This document shows positions 36,708 through 46,027 of a stretch of 64,000 bases of DNA, in pieces; positions within the stretch are counted from its first letter, which is position 1; each line of letters opens with the position of its first letter. Both the position numbers and the translations under genes were made by a program. Where the stretch lies: the NCBI GenBank assembly GCA_951812335.1, contig OX638293.1, positions 186,001 to 250,000 of the forward strand, written 5' to 3'. The stretch comes from Rhodothermales bacterium. Lineage in GTDB: Bacteria; Bacteroidota; Rhodothermia; Rhodothermales; VXPQ01. Under the pieces are notes generated by a model. The model did no database searches, was not told where the DNA came from, and saw nothing but the letters and a program-made list of their open reading frames with translations.

Positions 36708-39062
36708 CTAAAACGTAAAACGGTAACTGATCGAGGGAATAATCGGAAACAGACTGACCTGTCTGACGGTCCGGACCTGGTCGAAAAAACCGACGTGGGG
36801 ATGGAAGGACGAGCTATCCTTCACAAACAGGAAAAACGGATTGCGGCGATTGTAGAGGTTATAGATGCTGAACGTCAACTGATTTTTTCCGTCCCGGCGG
36901 GGCGTGTGCACGCTTATGTCTAACCGGTGATAGGCCGCCATGCGATACCCGTTGCGCCGGTCGTAGACGTTGACGATCTCCCCGTTTTCGCTGTATTGCG
37001 CCACCGGCAGCGTGACGGCATTGCCCGTGCCGTACACCCACGTTGCCGAAACCGTCCTGCGTTTCAGTTTGCGCATTATCGCTATGGAGAGGTCGTGCCG
37101 ACGGTCGTACCGGTACGGAAATGCGCGGCCCTGATTCAGTTCTGCGATGCGCCGCTTCGTCCACGAAAGCGTATACCCGATCCATCCCCTCGTTCGCCCC
37201 TTTTTCTTCCGGACGAACACCTCTGCGCCGTAAGACCAGCCCCGACCCGCGACAATCCGGTCTTCCCAATCTCGATTCAGCCCCACAAAATTGCTTCCCT
37301 CTGCGAACTCGGTAACGCCATCCATCGATTTGTAATACCCTTCGACACTGACGTCGTAAGCGTTTGGACCGAGCGTACGTGCAAGGCCGACCGCGCCTTG
37401 CCACGATCTTTGCGGCCGGACGCGGGCCGTACTGGGCAGCCAAAGGTCGGTTGGCAAACCGATGCCGCTGTTGGAAAGCAGGTGGATGTACTGTCGCATC
37501 GACGCAAACGACGCCTTGAGCGCCCACTGCCCGGGCAACAGGAACGAGGTCGCCAGCCTCGGCTGCACAGACGCGTACACCCGATCATCGACGTGAAATC
37601 CCGAAATGTGTACTCCGGCATTGATCTTGAGCCAGCGCGTAAGGTCGATAGCGTCCTCGGCATAGGCGAACCATTCGACGGCGGGCTTGTCAACCCTCTG
37701 GGCGATGGTGGTATCGGGAACGGTCTCCAGGGAGTTCTTCTCCCGGTGCAATTGGGCGCCGGGAGTAAACCGGTGGTGCGTAATGACGCCTCCGTAGCGG
37801 ACGTAATGGGCCCGGTGCGGCAGATAGTCTATGTCGATCTTCGCACTCCAATCCCGGATACCGGAAGAAAAGCGCGATTCGAAGCTTTCCCGAACGCTTT
37901 GGTCGTTGATGAGCAGTTTTGTGTCGTATCGATCCCGGGCCCCGTACCGGAAACGGCTGAAAAGCAGCATGGTGTTCGCGAACATCCTGGGGGTCAGGAC
38001 CCGATTCCAGCGCAGCGTGGCGGTGACGTTGCGCCAGCCCAAATGCGTTTTGTCGGAATAGTCGGTTTCCTTATTGTCAAAAAATGCATATAACCGGTCG
38101 TTTCCGGCGTAGAGACTGACGAAGACCCGATCTTTCTCGGAAAGAGCAACGTTCGATTTTGCGTTGACGTCGTAGAAATAATAGCCTATGACGGAATTGT
38201 CCTCGCCGTTTCTGAGCGCCTGGAAAGGGCGTGTGATCAGGTCGAGGTAGGTGCGCCGCGTCGAGACGATAAACGAACTCTTCTCCTTTCGAATCGGCCC
38301 TTCGACAGTCAGGCTCGACGCCACCAACCCGACGGCGCCGCGTCCCTCGAATTCTTTCCGGTTGCCTTCGCTCATGCGCAAATCGAGCACCGAGGAAAGG
38401 CGCCCGCCATACCGGGCCGGAAAGCCGCCCTTGAACAACTCGGCTTTGTTGAGCGCATCGGTGTTGAACGTGGACAGGAATCCAAAAAGGTGACTGACAT
38501 TGTAGACCGGAGCGTCGTCAAGGAGAACCAGGGTCTGGTCGGGGCTGCCGCCGCGTACGTACAGCCCCGAGCTGCCCTCCGAACCGGATTGGACGCCGGG
38601 CATTAACTGGAGCGTTTTGAGCACATCGGCTTCGCCCAGCAACGCCGGAAGCGTCTGCACATCGGCCATCGAAACGTGCACTGTACTCATTTGGACGCGT
38701 TCTTCAAGCCGTTCTTCCAGACGCGAGGCAACCACGTTCAGGGAGTCCAGCCCTACGGTCGAGGGGGTCAGTTCGATAGCCTGAATACGCTCCAGGGGAG
38801 CCTGGAGCACGAGTGTCTCGGGCCGATAGCCCAGATAACTGACCTGGATGAAGGCGGTGTCTACCGGCAGGGTCAGGCTGAAAAAGCCATACGCATTCGT
38901 GATCGTACCTGCACGCTGGCGGGTTTCGTAGACATGCGCCCCGATAAGGGCTTCGCCCGTCTGCACGTCGGTGACGTAGCCGCGAACCGTTAGCGGTTGC
39001 GCCAGGACATCGCCGACACAGAAAAAGAAGAGGCTCCAGGTAATCCAGACTGCGCTGCGCAT
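36708..39062 (-). CDS. TonB-dependent receptor with carboxypeptidase-regulatory-like domain, 784 aa
   Basis: The start is ATG 39062 (MRSAVWITWSLFFFCVGDVLAQ, a signal peptide). An earlier TTG in frame adds seven residues and is unlikely. Residues about 25-100 (VRGYVTDVQTGEALIGAHVYE) are the regulatory-like domain. The plug (about 110-230) has LYVRGGSPDQTLVLLDDAPVYNVSHLFGF and FPARYGGRLSSVLDLRM. The barrel ends SISYRFTF with a terminal Phe. It lacks a clear TonB-box or N-terminal signalling extension. Paired with the DUF4249 lipoprotein. Confidence 0.92.
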   Translation of the reverse strand: MRSAVWITWSLFFFCVGDVLAQPLTVRGYVTDVQTGEALIGAHVYETRQRAGTITNAYGFFSLTLPVDTAFIQVSYLGYRPETLVLQAPLERIQAIELTPSTVGLDSLNVVASRLEERLEERVQMSTVHVSMADVQTLPALLGEADVLKTLQLMPGVQSGSEGSSGLYVRGGSPDQTLVLLDDAPVYNVSHLFGFLSTFNTDALNKAELFKGGFPARYGGRLSSVLDLRMSEGNRKEFEGRGAVGLVASSLTVEGPIRKEKSSFIVSTRRTYLDLITRPFQALRNGEDNSVIGYYFYDVNAKSNVALSEKDRVFVSLYAGNDRLYAFFDNKETDYSDKTHLGWRNVTATLRWNRVLTPRMFANTMLLFSRFRYGARDRYDTKLLINDQSVRESFESRFSSGIRDWSAKIDIDYLPHRAHYVRYGGVITHHRFTPGAQLHREKNSLETVPDTTIAQRVDKPAVEWFAYAEDAIDLTRWLKINAGVHISGFHVDDRVYASVQPRLATSFLLPGQWALKASFASMRQYIHLLSNSGIGLPTDLWLPSTARVRPQRSWQGAVGLARTLGPNAYDVSVEGYYKSMDGVTEFAEGSNFVGLNRDWEDRIVAGRGWSYGAEVFVRKKKGRTRGWIGYTLSWTKRRIAELNQGRAFPYRYDRRHDLSIAIMRKLKRRTVSATWVYGTGNAVTLPVAQYSENGEIVNVYDRRNGYRMAAYHRLDISVHTPRRDGKNQLTFSIYNLYNRRNPFFLFVKDSSSFHPHVGFFDQVRTVRQVSLFPIIPSISYRFTF

Positions 39063-39395
39063 GAGTAACTCATGATCCGACAAAAATGCTTGCAGTATCT
39101 GGTCGGCCTCTGTCTCTATACCCTCTTGTTTTGGATTATGGAAGGGTCATGCAGCCATCCGCTTGCTGCGCCGGAGGCGCCGCGCTTCGATCATGGTCGA
39201 TCTGAATGGCTCTCCGTATACGCGCGATGCGGATATTGGTGCCTTTCGAGATACGCAAGGCTGATCGAAGCATCGTGGCGTGGTTATTACGGCGTGGCAT
39301 GAATACACTTTTTTGTCATCCCAGCGTTCAGGCAGAGCCGACTTCGCACGAATCTTGTGCAAGAAACCGGCCCTGCCTGAGACTAACACCACGAC
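39063..39395. other. 333-bp intergenic region, no supported gene
   Basis: It lies upstream of the TonB receptor and downstream of the orphan lipoprotein, both on the minus strand, so it should hold a promoter; none is clear. A small hairpin GCGCC-GGA-GGCGC is at 39168-39180. Short frames on either strand show no motif. Confidence 0.5.
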
Positions 39396-40568
39396 TCAAC
39401 GGACATACACATTTTCGAATTTCCATCCTCCCGTGTAGTAATAGATCAACCAATAAGTACCAAATTCGGATGACCAACTTTCATTACTGAAATAATCGTG
39501 GGTTCCCGCACCATGATTGCTGGTAGTTCCCCTATTACGCTTGCGACTTGTAGATGCGGTGACTTCACTGCAAAAAGTGGATGAGAACCAGCGGTAAGGC
39601 GGATTATATTTATAGTACAGAGGCCCCGGATTGAGTGCGCCAATGCACTCGCTGCTACTCGAGCCGTTCCCACCATTTACTGAGACCTTCATACGCACAC
39701 GACTAAGCAATGATGACGGTAGCGAGTAATGCCCAAAGCCATACCAAGTACTACCAATCTGGGCTTGTGCCTGGGTTCCTCCCTTTGCCCTCCTTCTGAA
39801 TGTACGCCCGGTTGATTGATTCCACAGCAAAAAGCGCACAGGATAGCATGTCTTGTCAAAGAATTGGGCATCGTTATCCGGCAGACAAATGGTAGTATTA
39901 CCATAATAACGGGTATCGCGGTTTTGTGTTTTAGCCGCTGTCCCTTGGAGGATTTCTTGTGCTTTCTGCTGCACAAAGGGGTTTTTGAACGTCAGCGTGG
40001 CCAATTCCTCTGGCCTATGCTGAAGACCATAGAGTTGCGACAGCTCTCGTTCTACAGCCTTGCCATCCTCGCCCCAGTATTCTATTAACTCTCTACTCTG
40101 GTTCGGTGCACCAGTGTCTTGCTGATAAGCGCCGATCTCGGTTACTGTGTATTCATGGTCTCCGATGATGACTTTGCCGTCGGTATCCAACACGCTGATC
40201 TCAGCCGGATTGTTGGCGTGTACAAGCCGTCTGTACAGATCTGCATTAACGGTTAATGCAGACTGCTCCGTAAGTTTGTCAAGAAACGCATAATATGTAT
40301 CGAAGCTTTCAAACGTACGTCGCTCTTGTTTGAAACCGGGATTTAACGAGACAGAGACGACATGCTCGGTACCATCCTCACTTTCTCCATAACTATACTG
40401 GACCGTCTCAAGTGCCCCTCCTTCGGGTGCCTGACTGGCTTTAGTGTCGATATTAGGGTTAGTATCCGTAACTGAGTCGCACGCTTGCAAACCAAGAAGA
40501 ACGACGAAGACGAAAGTTAGGATAATCCATCTTTGATTCAACGAATTGGTGGGGTAGGATATATTCAT
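39396..40568 (-). CDS. Lipoprotein of unknown function, 390 aa
   Basis: The start is ATG 40568 (MNISYPTNSLNQRW); an upstream in-frame extension has no signal character. A signal helix (IILTFVFVVLLGLQAC) ends in a lipobox GLQAC. The mature part has no motif that I recognise. The middle is charged (LTEQSALTVNADLYRRLV, RELSQLYGLQHRPEEL), and the C-terminal 140 residues are rich in Ser, Gly, Tyr and Trp with four Cys, suggesting a disulfide-bonded beta domain. Codons are more AT-rich than in most neighbouring genes, which may point to recent acquisition (inference). Confidence 0.75.
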   Translation of the reverse strand: MNISYPTNSLNQRWIILTFVFVVLLGLQACDSVTDTNPNIDTKASQAPEGGALETVQYSYGESEDGTEHVVSVSLNPGFKQERRTFESFDTYYAFLDKLTEQSALTVNADLYRRLVHANNPAEISVLDTDGKVIIGDHEYTVTEIGAYQQDTGAPNQSRELIEYWGEDGKAVERELSQLYGLQHRPEELATLTFKNPFVQQKAQEILQGTAAKTQNRDTRYYGNTTICLPDNDAQFFDKTCYPVRFLLWNQSTGRTFRRRAKGGTQAQAQIGSTWYGFGHYSLPSSLLSRVRMKVSVNGGNGSSSSECIGALNPGPLYYKYNPPYRWFSSTFCSEVTASTSRKRNRGTTSNHGAGTHDYFSNESWSSEFGTYWLIYYYTGGWKFENVYVR

Positions 40569-41174
40569 GACGGTGGTTGTAATTTGGTTCTGGAAACAGA
40601 GTAAACCCAGAAGAATTTTAGCGGCCCGCACACCCCAATACATTTCATATTCTTCCAATAATGCATCTTGCAGACAATCCTGTAATCGACGCAACCGGGG
40701 TCGATCTGCCAACCCGGGACGCGCCCACGTACTTCTGCCCCCCAGCGCCTTCAGCGGCCATCTCCCACAGTACGCCGTGCAGCACCTGCCGCCTGAAAAA
40801 CGGATATATCCGCAAAAGCCGGATTGCTGGCGAAACGACGTGATGCGCTACCTAACCTCGGCCCGGGAATCGGCGGCAAACCCCGATTTCTCCGTTCCGA
40901 TCGACCTGCCGGGAGGCCCCGAAGAACGCCTTGCGGCGTTCCGGCGGCAGGTACTCGCCTACGGACAATTGCTTACCCACTGGCCCGCAATCGTCGAAGC
41001 CGCACGCGCTATGAAAGACAAAGGAGACATGCTGGCCCGGCCAATTCAGGCATACGCAGCCTGAACGTACGGCATCTTTTCTGTAACCGCCCCGGAATCA
41101 TAAGTTGTTTAGCGCCAAATTCTCATCGTTCCAGCGCCAATTTGCTGTCGTTGTACACTGACAACATAGAACCG
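40569..41174. other. 606-bp gap with two small overlapping frames, uncertain genes
   Basis: Two plus-strand frames are coupled by TGATG at 40841-40845: 40661-40843 (60 aa, MHLADNPVIDATG) and 40843-41064 (73 aa, MRYLTSARESAANPDFSVP). The second continues, in its own frame, a longer open frame that runs back to 40567. GC content and codon use look like the host, but neither has an SD or known domain. They could be remnants of one gene with a frameshift. Confidence 0.4.
40843..41064 (+). CDS. Hypothetical small protein, 73 aa (uncertain)
   Basis: The frame MRYLTSARESAANPDFSVPIDL is followed by a likely helix with RLAAFRRQVLAYGQLL and WPAIVEAARAMKDKGD, and ends IQAYAA. The composition is protein-like, with alternating charged and hydrophobic helix residues. 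No family is recognised. The start ATG overlaps the stop of a preceding 60-codon frame. It may be the tail of a longer, now broken gene. Confidence 0.4.
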   Translation: MRYLTSARESAANPDFSVPIDLPGGPEERLAAFRRQVLAYGQLLTHWPAIVEAARAMKDKGDMLARPIQAYAA

Positions 41175-42398
41175 TCACGCGACATACAGGGGCCTGAAAC
41201 TGAAACACAGGATAAAAATAAACAGGCTGAGAAGGCCCAGCGCCATGCGTCCGGGAGTCAACGGTTGCTCATGAAGCACCGGGGGGTGATCTATCTTGAC
41301 CAGATATATGAGCAACAGGCACCAGAGCAACCAGCCGCTGTAGGCGAAATTCTGCATCCACGGCAGAATGTTCTCTGCAAGCGCAGCCAATGCCATAAGG
41401 CCCGCCAGGGCAAGAGCAATGCGCTTCAGATTCCGGCCGAACAATTTCGCCAGATAAAAATACAGGATTCCTGCAAGGATAAACCAGGAACCGGTCCCGA
41501 GAAACGAATGCATTTCGTAGAGAGGCGGCGAAATTTCGAGCACGAACCCGATGGCGCCCGAAAGCAGCAACACCAGAAAAAATCCCCGGGCGAGCCGGGC
41601 ATGCCAGACGCGGCCGAATAGCGCATAGGTAATGTGTCCGCCGTCGAGTTGCCCGATGGGGAGCAGGTTCAGCGCCGTAAAAAACAGCCCCAGCCACCCG
41701 GCAAACAGCACAGGATAGTGGTACATCTCCCAGTTGGGGGGCACATCCGTGAAAAATTGTTTGAGCAGCATGTACAACAGCGTATCGCCGACGACCAGCG
41801 CACCCGCCCCGTCGCCCAATCCGGTCAGACTGTCCGGATACCTGCCGAATTGTTCTACATACTGGTGAATGGCCTCGTGTCCCGGCCCTACGCCGAAGAT
41901 ATACGAGACGGGCGGCAATGCAGCAAAGGCCGCAAGAAGAAGAAGAAGAGCGACGGCAAAACCGGCGAGCGGCCCGGCAGCGCCGATGTCGAACAACTTC
42001 CGCAAGCTGGGCACCGGTTCTCTGATGCGGATCACCGCACCCAACGTACCCACGCCAAAAGGAAGGGGAATGTAGTAGGGCAACGAAGTGGCCACGCCAT
42101 GAAACCGGGCGGCGAAATAATGTCCGAACTCGTGCACAGTCAAGAAAAAAAGCAGGGATAGCCCAAAGCGCAAGCCGTCGGCCAGGAATGCAGGCCATCC
42201 CTCGCTCGCGTACACTGCCAGGCGGCTCGTCAGATTACCCCCCACATACACCGTGGTCGCCAGGGTAACGACAAAGAGCAGCGCATGGAGCCAGTAGCGA
42301 TCCTGGCCTTTCCGCACACGGGAGCCGGCGGAAGCGGCTCCGACGACATGATCTGTCTCGGCAGAGAATACGGAAGGTTCGCTATGCGACGGATACAT
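41175..42398 (-). CDS. Site-2 protease-family membrane metalloprotease (M50), 407 aa
   Basis: This is an intramembrane zinc protease. The zinc motif is HEFGH at residues 89-93, and the second motif, GLFFTALNLLPIGQLDGGH, supplies the conserved Asp near residue 255. About eight hydrophobic segments are seen. There is no PDZ domain between the motifs, so it resembles the PDZ-less group rather than RseP. Such enzymes cut membrane-bound regulators, but no anti-sigma gene is next to it. Its start is 48 bases after the aminotransferase stop on the same strand. Confidence 0.9.
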   Translation of the reverse strand: MYPSHSEPSVFSAETDHVVGAASAGSRVRKGQDRYWLHALLFVVTLATTVYVGGNLTSRLAVYASEGWPAFLADGLRFGLSLLFFLTVHEFGHYFAARFHGVATSLPYYIPLPFGVGTLGAVIRIREPVPSLRKLFDIGAAGPLAGFAVALLLLLAAFAALPPVSYIFGVGPGHEAIHQYVEQFGRYPDSLTGLGDGAGALVVGDTLLYMLLKQFFTDVPPNWEMYHYPVLFAGWLGLFFTALNLLPIGQLDGGHITYALFGRVWHARLARGFFLVLLLSGAIGFVLEISPPLYEMHSFLGTGSWFILAGILYFYLAKLFGRNLKRIALALAGLMALAALAENILPWMQNFAYSGWLLWCLLLIYLVKIDHPPVLHEQPLTPGRMALGLLSLFIFILCFSFRPLYVA

Positions 42399-42446
42399 AC
42401 GGGATATACGTGACGAAGACGGGGCGCGGCAAGAAGAGGCGAAGCG

Positions 42447-43643
42447 TCAACGGAGCTCGGAAAGTCCCTGGGCGATCCGGCGCATGGCTTCCTGTAAATC
42501 TTCCGTGGAAGCGGCGTACGAAATACGCAGGCCTCCGGGATCGCCGAAGGCGCCCCCCGGCACGAGCGCCACATGGTGTTCTTCGAGGAGATAGAAACAC
42601 AGATCCTCGCTTGTTTCAATCGCCCTGCCGGAAGCGGACGTTGAACCAAGGTAGACGGATACGTCCGGGAAGAGATAAAACGCGCCCTCTGGACGCGGGC
42701 AACGGATGCCGTCAATAGCGTCAAGTTGCTCGAGCATAAAATCGCGGCGGACCCGGAACCGGCTCACCATGTCCGTCACATACCGCTTGTCCATTTCCAG
42801 CGCGGCAATGCCGGCCCTCTGGGTAATGCTGCACGGCGCCGAGGTGGTCTGTCCCTGTATTTTCGCCGACGTTTTCACAATGGATGGGTCGGCCGCCATA
42901 TACCCCAAACGCCAGCCGGTCATGGCATAGGCTTTCGAAAAACCGTTTACCGTAATCGTCCGCTCCTTCATGCCGGGGAGCGACGCAAACGCAACGTGCT
43001 CTGCGTCGAAAAGAACATGCTCGTAAATCTCGTCCGAGAGCACGAATACGTCCGGATACCGCCGCAACACCTCGGCCAGCGCTTCCAGTTCTTCCCGGGG
43101 ATACACCGAACCGGTGGGATTGGAGGGCGAACACAAGATGAGCATGCGCGTGGCCCCGCCTATGGCTTCCTCCAGCGCAGAGGGGCTGAGGCGGTATTCG
43201 CCGGCGGCTGTGGTGGCAAGGGGCTTTGGCGTAGCGCCCGCGAGGCGCACCATCTCCGGATAACTCACCCAGTACGGCGCCGGGATAAGCACCTCGTCCC
43301 CGGGACGACAGAGCGCTGCCACGGCGAGAGCGACCGACTGCTTGGCGCCGCTGGAGCAAAGTATCCGATCCGGTGCGTACGCAAGCCCGTTATCCTCCTC
43401 GAACTTTCGGCAGATCGCTTCGCGCAATGCGAGCATACCCATGTTCTCCGTATACCGGGTATACCCTTCCCGGATGGCGGCCCGGCCCGCCTCGACAATC
43501 GGCGCAGGGGTATCGAAATCAGGTTCTCCGGCGCTAAGGCCAATAACGGGAAGACCCTCTCGCCGCAGTTGTTTTGCGCGTCCGGACATCGCCAGCGTAG
43601 CGGAGGGCCGGACGGCTTCCACGTTAGGGTTGAAACGAATCAT
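42447..43643 (-). CDS. Class I pyridoxal-phosphate aminotransferase (aspartate-type), 398 aa
   Basis: The fold type I aminotransferase signature is complete: the PLP Lys in NGFSKAYAMTGWRLGY (Lys 237), CSPSNPTGSVYPREELEAL, DEIYEHVLFD and the C-terminal RISYAAS with the substrate-carboxylate Arg. GLSAGEPDFDTPAP near the N-terminus places it with the Thermus-type AspC subgroup, which transfers amino groups from aspartate and sometimes to prephenate. The substrate is not fixed by sequence alone. It is 18 bases downstream of coaD. Confidence 0.9.
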   Translation of the reverse strand: MIRFNPNVEAVRPSATLAMSGRAKQLRREGLPVIGLSAGEPDFDTPAPIVEAGRAAIREGYTRYTENMGMLALREAICRKFEEDNGLAYAPDRILCSSGAKQSVALAVAALCRPGDEVLIPAPYWVSYPEMVRLAGATPKPLATTAAGEYRLSPSALEEAIGGATRMLILCSPSNPTGSVYPREELEALAEVLRRYPDVFVLSDEIYEHVLFDAEHVAFASLPGMKERTITVNGFSKAYAMTGWRLGYMAADPSIVKTSAKIQGQTTSAPCSITQRAGIAALEMDKRYVTDMVSRFRVRRDFMLEQLDAIDGIRCPRPEGAFYLFPDVSVYLGSTSASGRAIETSEDLCFYLLEEHHVALVPGGAFGDPGGLRISYAASTEDLQEAMRRIAQGLSELR

Positions 43644-43661
43644 GATGAAAATCGCAAAAGG

Positions 43662-44141
43662 TTATAGGCGGGCACGCCGCGCAAGCGCGTCCGAAACAGG
43701 CTCGGGTACGAAGGCCGACACATCGCCGTTCCAGCGAAGAATGTCGCGCACCAGCGTGCCGCTTACGAGGGCATACCGACCCGAAGCAGGTAAAAAAACG
43801 GTTTCGAGATCTTCCTGTAGCGCCCGGTTCGCCAGCGCCATGGGCAGTTCGTAATCGAAATCGCGAGACTGCCGAAGCCCTCGAATCAGCACAGCGGCGC
43901 CGGTTTCCCGGGCGCGGTCCGCAATCAGCCCCTCATGGGCAACCACCTCGACGCCGGTCAAACGCCGTACGCACTGGCGAATCAGATCGCACCGCTCTTC
44001 GACAGGAAAAATCGTTTCCTTCTCGGCATTAACGGCCACAGTCACTTCCACCCTGTCGAACAACGCCACCGCGCGCTCGAGGATATCGAGGTGTCCGAAC
44101 GTAAACGGATCGAATGTGCCGGGGTACAGCGCCAGTCTCAT
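43662..44141 (-). CDS. coaD: Phosphopantetheine adenylyltransferase, 159 aa
   Basis: CoaD adenylates 4'-phosphopantetheine in coenzyme A synthesis. The start is ATG 44141 (MRLALYPGTFDPFTFGHLDIL), which puts the TFGH nucleotide motif at the usual position; an in-frame TTG 12 bases earlier is less likely. Also seen are IRGLRQSRDFDYE and a C-terminal ALVSGTLVRDI (usually SSTLVR; here SGTLVR). The gene starts 12 bases past rsmD's stop, a common rsmD-coaD pairing. Confidence 0.94.
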   Translation of the reverse strand: MRLALYPGTFDPFTFGHLDILERAVALFDRVEVTVAVNAEKETIFPVEERCDLIRQCVRRLTGVEVVAHEGLIADRARETGAAVLIRGLRQSRDFDYELPMALANRALQEDLETVFLPASGRYALVSGTLVRDILRWNGDVSAFVPEPVSDALARRARL

Positions 44142-44153
44142 ATGCAGCGACAA

Positions 44154-44756
44154 TCAGGAAATCACGGAATTCGGAGCACGCTCAGTGTCGGCAGGTTCCG
44201 GGACAATGGCCTGTCCGCGCCGGAACACCGACACTACGGTACGCCCGTACGGCCGGGAAACGTCCAGGTCGGGATGCGCCGGTTCCCGGTCGAAGAAGAT
44301 ACGCCGGTCATGTTCTAGGATAAACAGGCCCCCTTCCGTCGCATGCGGCAACGCCAAAGAAGGCATGTCCGGCATGGCTTCGAGGTTGTACGGCGGATCG
44401 GCGACAATGAAATCGAACGCCGGTCCCTTGTAGCGGCGCAGGTAACGTACGGCGTCCGCCCGCAAAAAGATGCATTGATCTTCCACATCCAGTGCACGCG
44501 CATTCCGCCGGGCAACTTGTAGCACACGTCCTTCTTTTTCCACAAAAACGACCGAGCGAGCGCCGCGGGAAAGCGCCTCGAACCCTATGGAGCCGGCGCC
44601 GGCGAACAGATCGAGTACGGACGCGCCGGCGAATTCTCTCCGGTTTTCCGCAAGATGGAAAAGCGACTCCCGCGTCCGGTTCATGGTCGGCCGGGTCCGA
44701 AGGCCTTTCGGAGCGAAAAGCTTCCTGCGAGCGAATTTTCCCGCAATAATTCTCAC
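44154..44756 (-). CDS. rsmD: 16S rRNA (guanine(966)-N2)-methyltransferase RsmD, 200 aa
   Basis: RsmD methylates G966 of 16S rRNA. The sequence opens MRIIAGKFARRKLFAPKGLRTRPT, has VLDLFAGAGSIGFEALSRG (SAM motif I) and IVADPPYNLEAMP with the DPPY catalytic motif. The start codon is GTG at 44756. The C-terminus is about 12 residues longer than usual. The 13 bp upstream of the start lead straight into repeat copy G, so the promoter must lie inside or beyond the repeat. Confidence 0.94.
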   Translation of the reverse strand: MRIIAGKFARRKLFAPKGLRTRPTMNRTRESLFHLAENRREFAGASVLDLFAGAGSIGFEALSRGARSVVFVEKEGRVLQVARRNARALDVEDQCIFLRADAVRYLRRYKGPAFDFIVADPPYNLEAMPDMPSLALPHATEGGLFILEHDRRIFFDREPAHPDLDVSRPYGRTVVSVFRRGQAIVPEPADTERAPNSVIS

Positions 44757-44769
44757 GACGTAGCGGTTT

Positions 44770-45027
44770 AAGGATACTCTGATTAAATCCGCAAAGATTC
44801 AGAGGCTGAAAGGGGTGCGCTGGCAAGGAATGACGAAGCAATGTGGCAGGCCCCACATAATGAGGAATGACACGGCCAACGTGCCCCTCTCTGCCTCCCG
44901 AAAGGCGCTTCACGTTTGCAAGTACAGGATATCATGATTTTATCATCGGAATCAGCGGGAAATATGCGAATTCGGGGCGTTGCGAACGTGAAGCGCTGAA
45001 CGAAGTGGTTTTGATCAGAGTATCCTT
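44770..45027 (-). mobile_element. Three-arm repeat, full copy G (L-end at rsmD)
   Basis: Ends are AAGGATACTCTGATTAAATC and the complement of AAGGATACTCTGATCAAAAC. Arm 1 pairs AGGGGTGCGCTGGC (44811-44824) with GCCAACGTGCCCCT (44875-44888) around the ATGTGG/CCACAT loop stem. Arm 2 pairs GGCGCTTCACGTTTGCA (44904-44920) with TGCGAACGTGAAGCGCT (44981-44997). The right end finishes exactly at the stop codon of the next minus-strand gene (45027). Confidence 0.92.
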
Positions 45028-45974
45028 CAAATGACTCGGAAAACAAATTCCTCGCCTTCATACAGGGCGCCGCCGATGCACCCGGCATATGCCGGAACGT
45101 CCACATCGGACGGCGGGCAGGTAACGGGAACGTCCCGAAGCGCCGCAGGATGCAGCATCCGGATATCCCCGCCGAACACGGCCCGAAGCTCGGAAAACAA
45201 GGTGTCGGGGGCGGTATCTCCGTACACATAGACCGTTTGTACACCCGACGGGGGTATTCCGAACCGGGACGCTGTGTGGGCGCCCAGGTACGCCGCATCG
45301 ATCGGTTCCACGCCTTCCGCAAACCCTCCAAAACGCCAGGCTTTGCCGGTGCAAAGAACATAGTCGAGCCGGTCGCCATACCAGCCGATTCCCAACGCAC
45401 AGGAATCTTCGCCGGCGCCTTCCCGTACAGCCTCGGCGCATCCGATCATACCGGCTGCCGCTTGGGCGCCGGACATGAGCCGCGTGCGCTTCGCCGGTAC
45501 GTCCCGAACAAGATACCGCAGACGTTCGTCAAGACGCTCTCCGACCGCCAGCACATGCATCCATACTACTGCGGCGCCCCGGGGCATGGGGATCGCATCG
45601 GCAGTGATACGCAGCGGCTCTTCCGGCGCTATGAGCAGATCGATCGCTTGCCTGAGACAGTTCCGCCGAACATCCGGTCCGGCTTCCGCAGAAAGCGGCG
45701 CCCGAAAGGAATGGCCTGCCCGAGGAGAAACCGAAATGCGAAGATCGTCAATCCGATCGCCGTTGTCCGGTCTGGCAAAAACCTCTGCAAGCGCCTCTGA
45801 AAACGCATGAATGCGTCCGTCGTCCCGGCCGGCGAGCACATTGCGGAGCACATCCTTTTCCACGTCAATGCGCCCGAGTCGCGATAGCCGGCATCCCGAT
45901 GCATCCTGCATTACCTCGGCGTACCGGATCGCGCGGCCTGCAATATCGACCCCCGCCCGTACGTACGCGTCCAT
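45027..45974 (-). CDS. Unknown protein, possible actin-fold (PilM-like), 315 aa
   Basis: The start reads MDAYVRAGVDIAGRAIRYAEVM, like the first beta strands and phosphate loop of actin-fold proteins such as PilM or GspL. Also seen are DLRISVSPRAGHSF, the internal ALGIGWYGDRLDYVL (a second possible phosphate-loop strand), and a C-terminal GGDIRMLHPAA. The order is suggestive but the identity is weak, so I would not name it. It lies 53 bases downstream of a small single-helix protein on the same strand. Its last codon touches the three-arm repeat copy G. Confidence 0.45.
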   Translation of the reverse strand: MDAYVRAGVDIAGRAIRYAEVMQDASGCRLSRLGRIDVEKDVLRNVLAGRDDGRIHAFSEALAEVFARPDNGDRIDDLRISVSPRAGHSFRAPLSAEAGPDVRRNCLRQAIDLLIAPEEPLRITADAIPMPRGAAVVWMHVLAVGERLDERLRYLVRDVPAKRTRLMSGAQAAAGMIGCAEAVREGAGEDSCALGIGWYGDRLDYVLCTGKAWRFGGFAEGVEPIDAAYLGAHTASRFGIPPSGVQTVYVYGDTAPDTLFSELRAVFGGDIRMLHPAALRDVPVTCPPSDVDVPAYAGCIGGALYEGEEFVFRVI

Positions 45975-46027
45975 GGATCAGGTTGGTCGGCGCAATAAAT
46001 ACACGGCGTTCGCCGCCGCCTGCGAGA

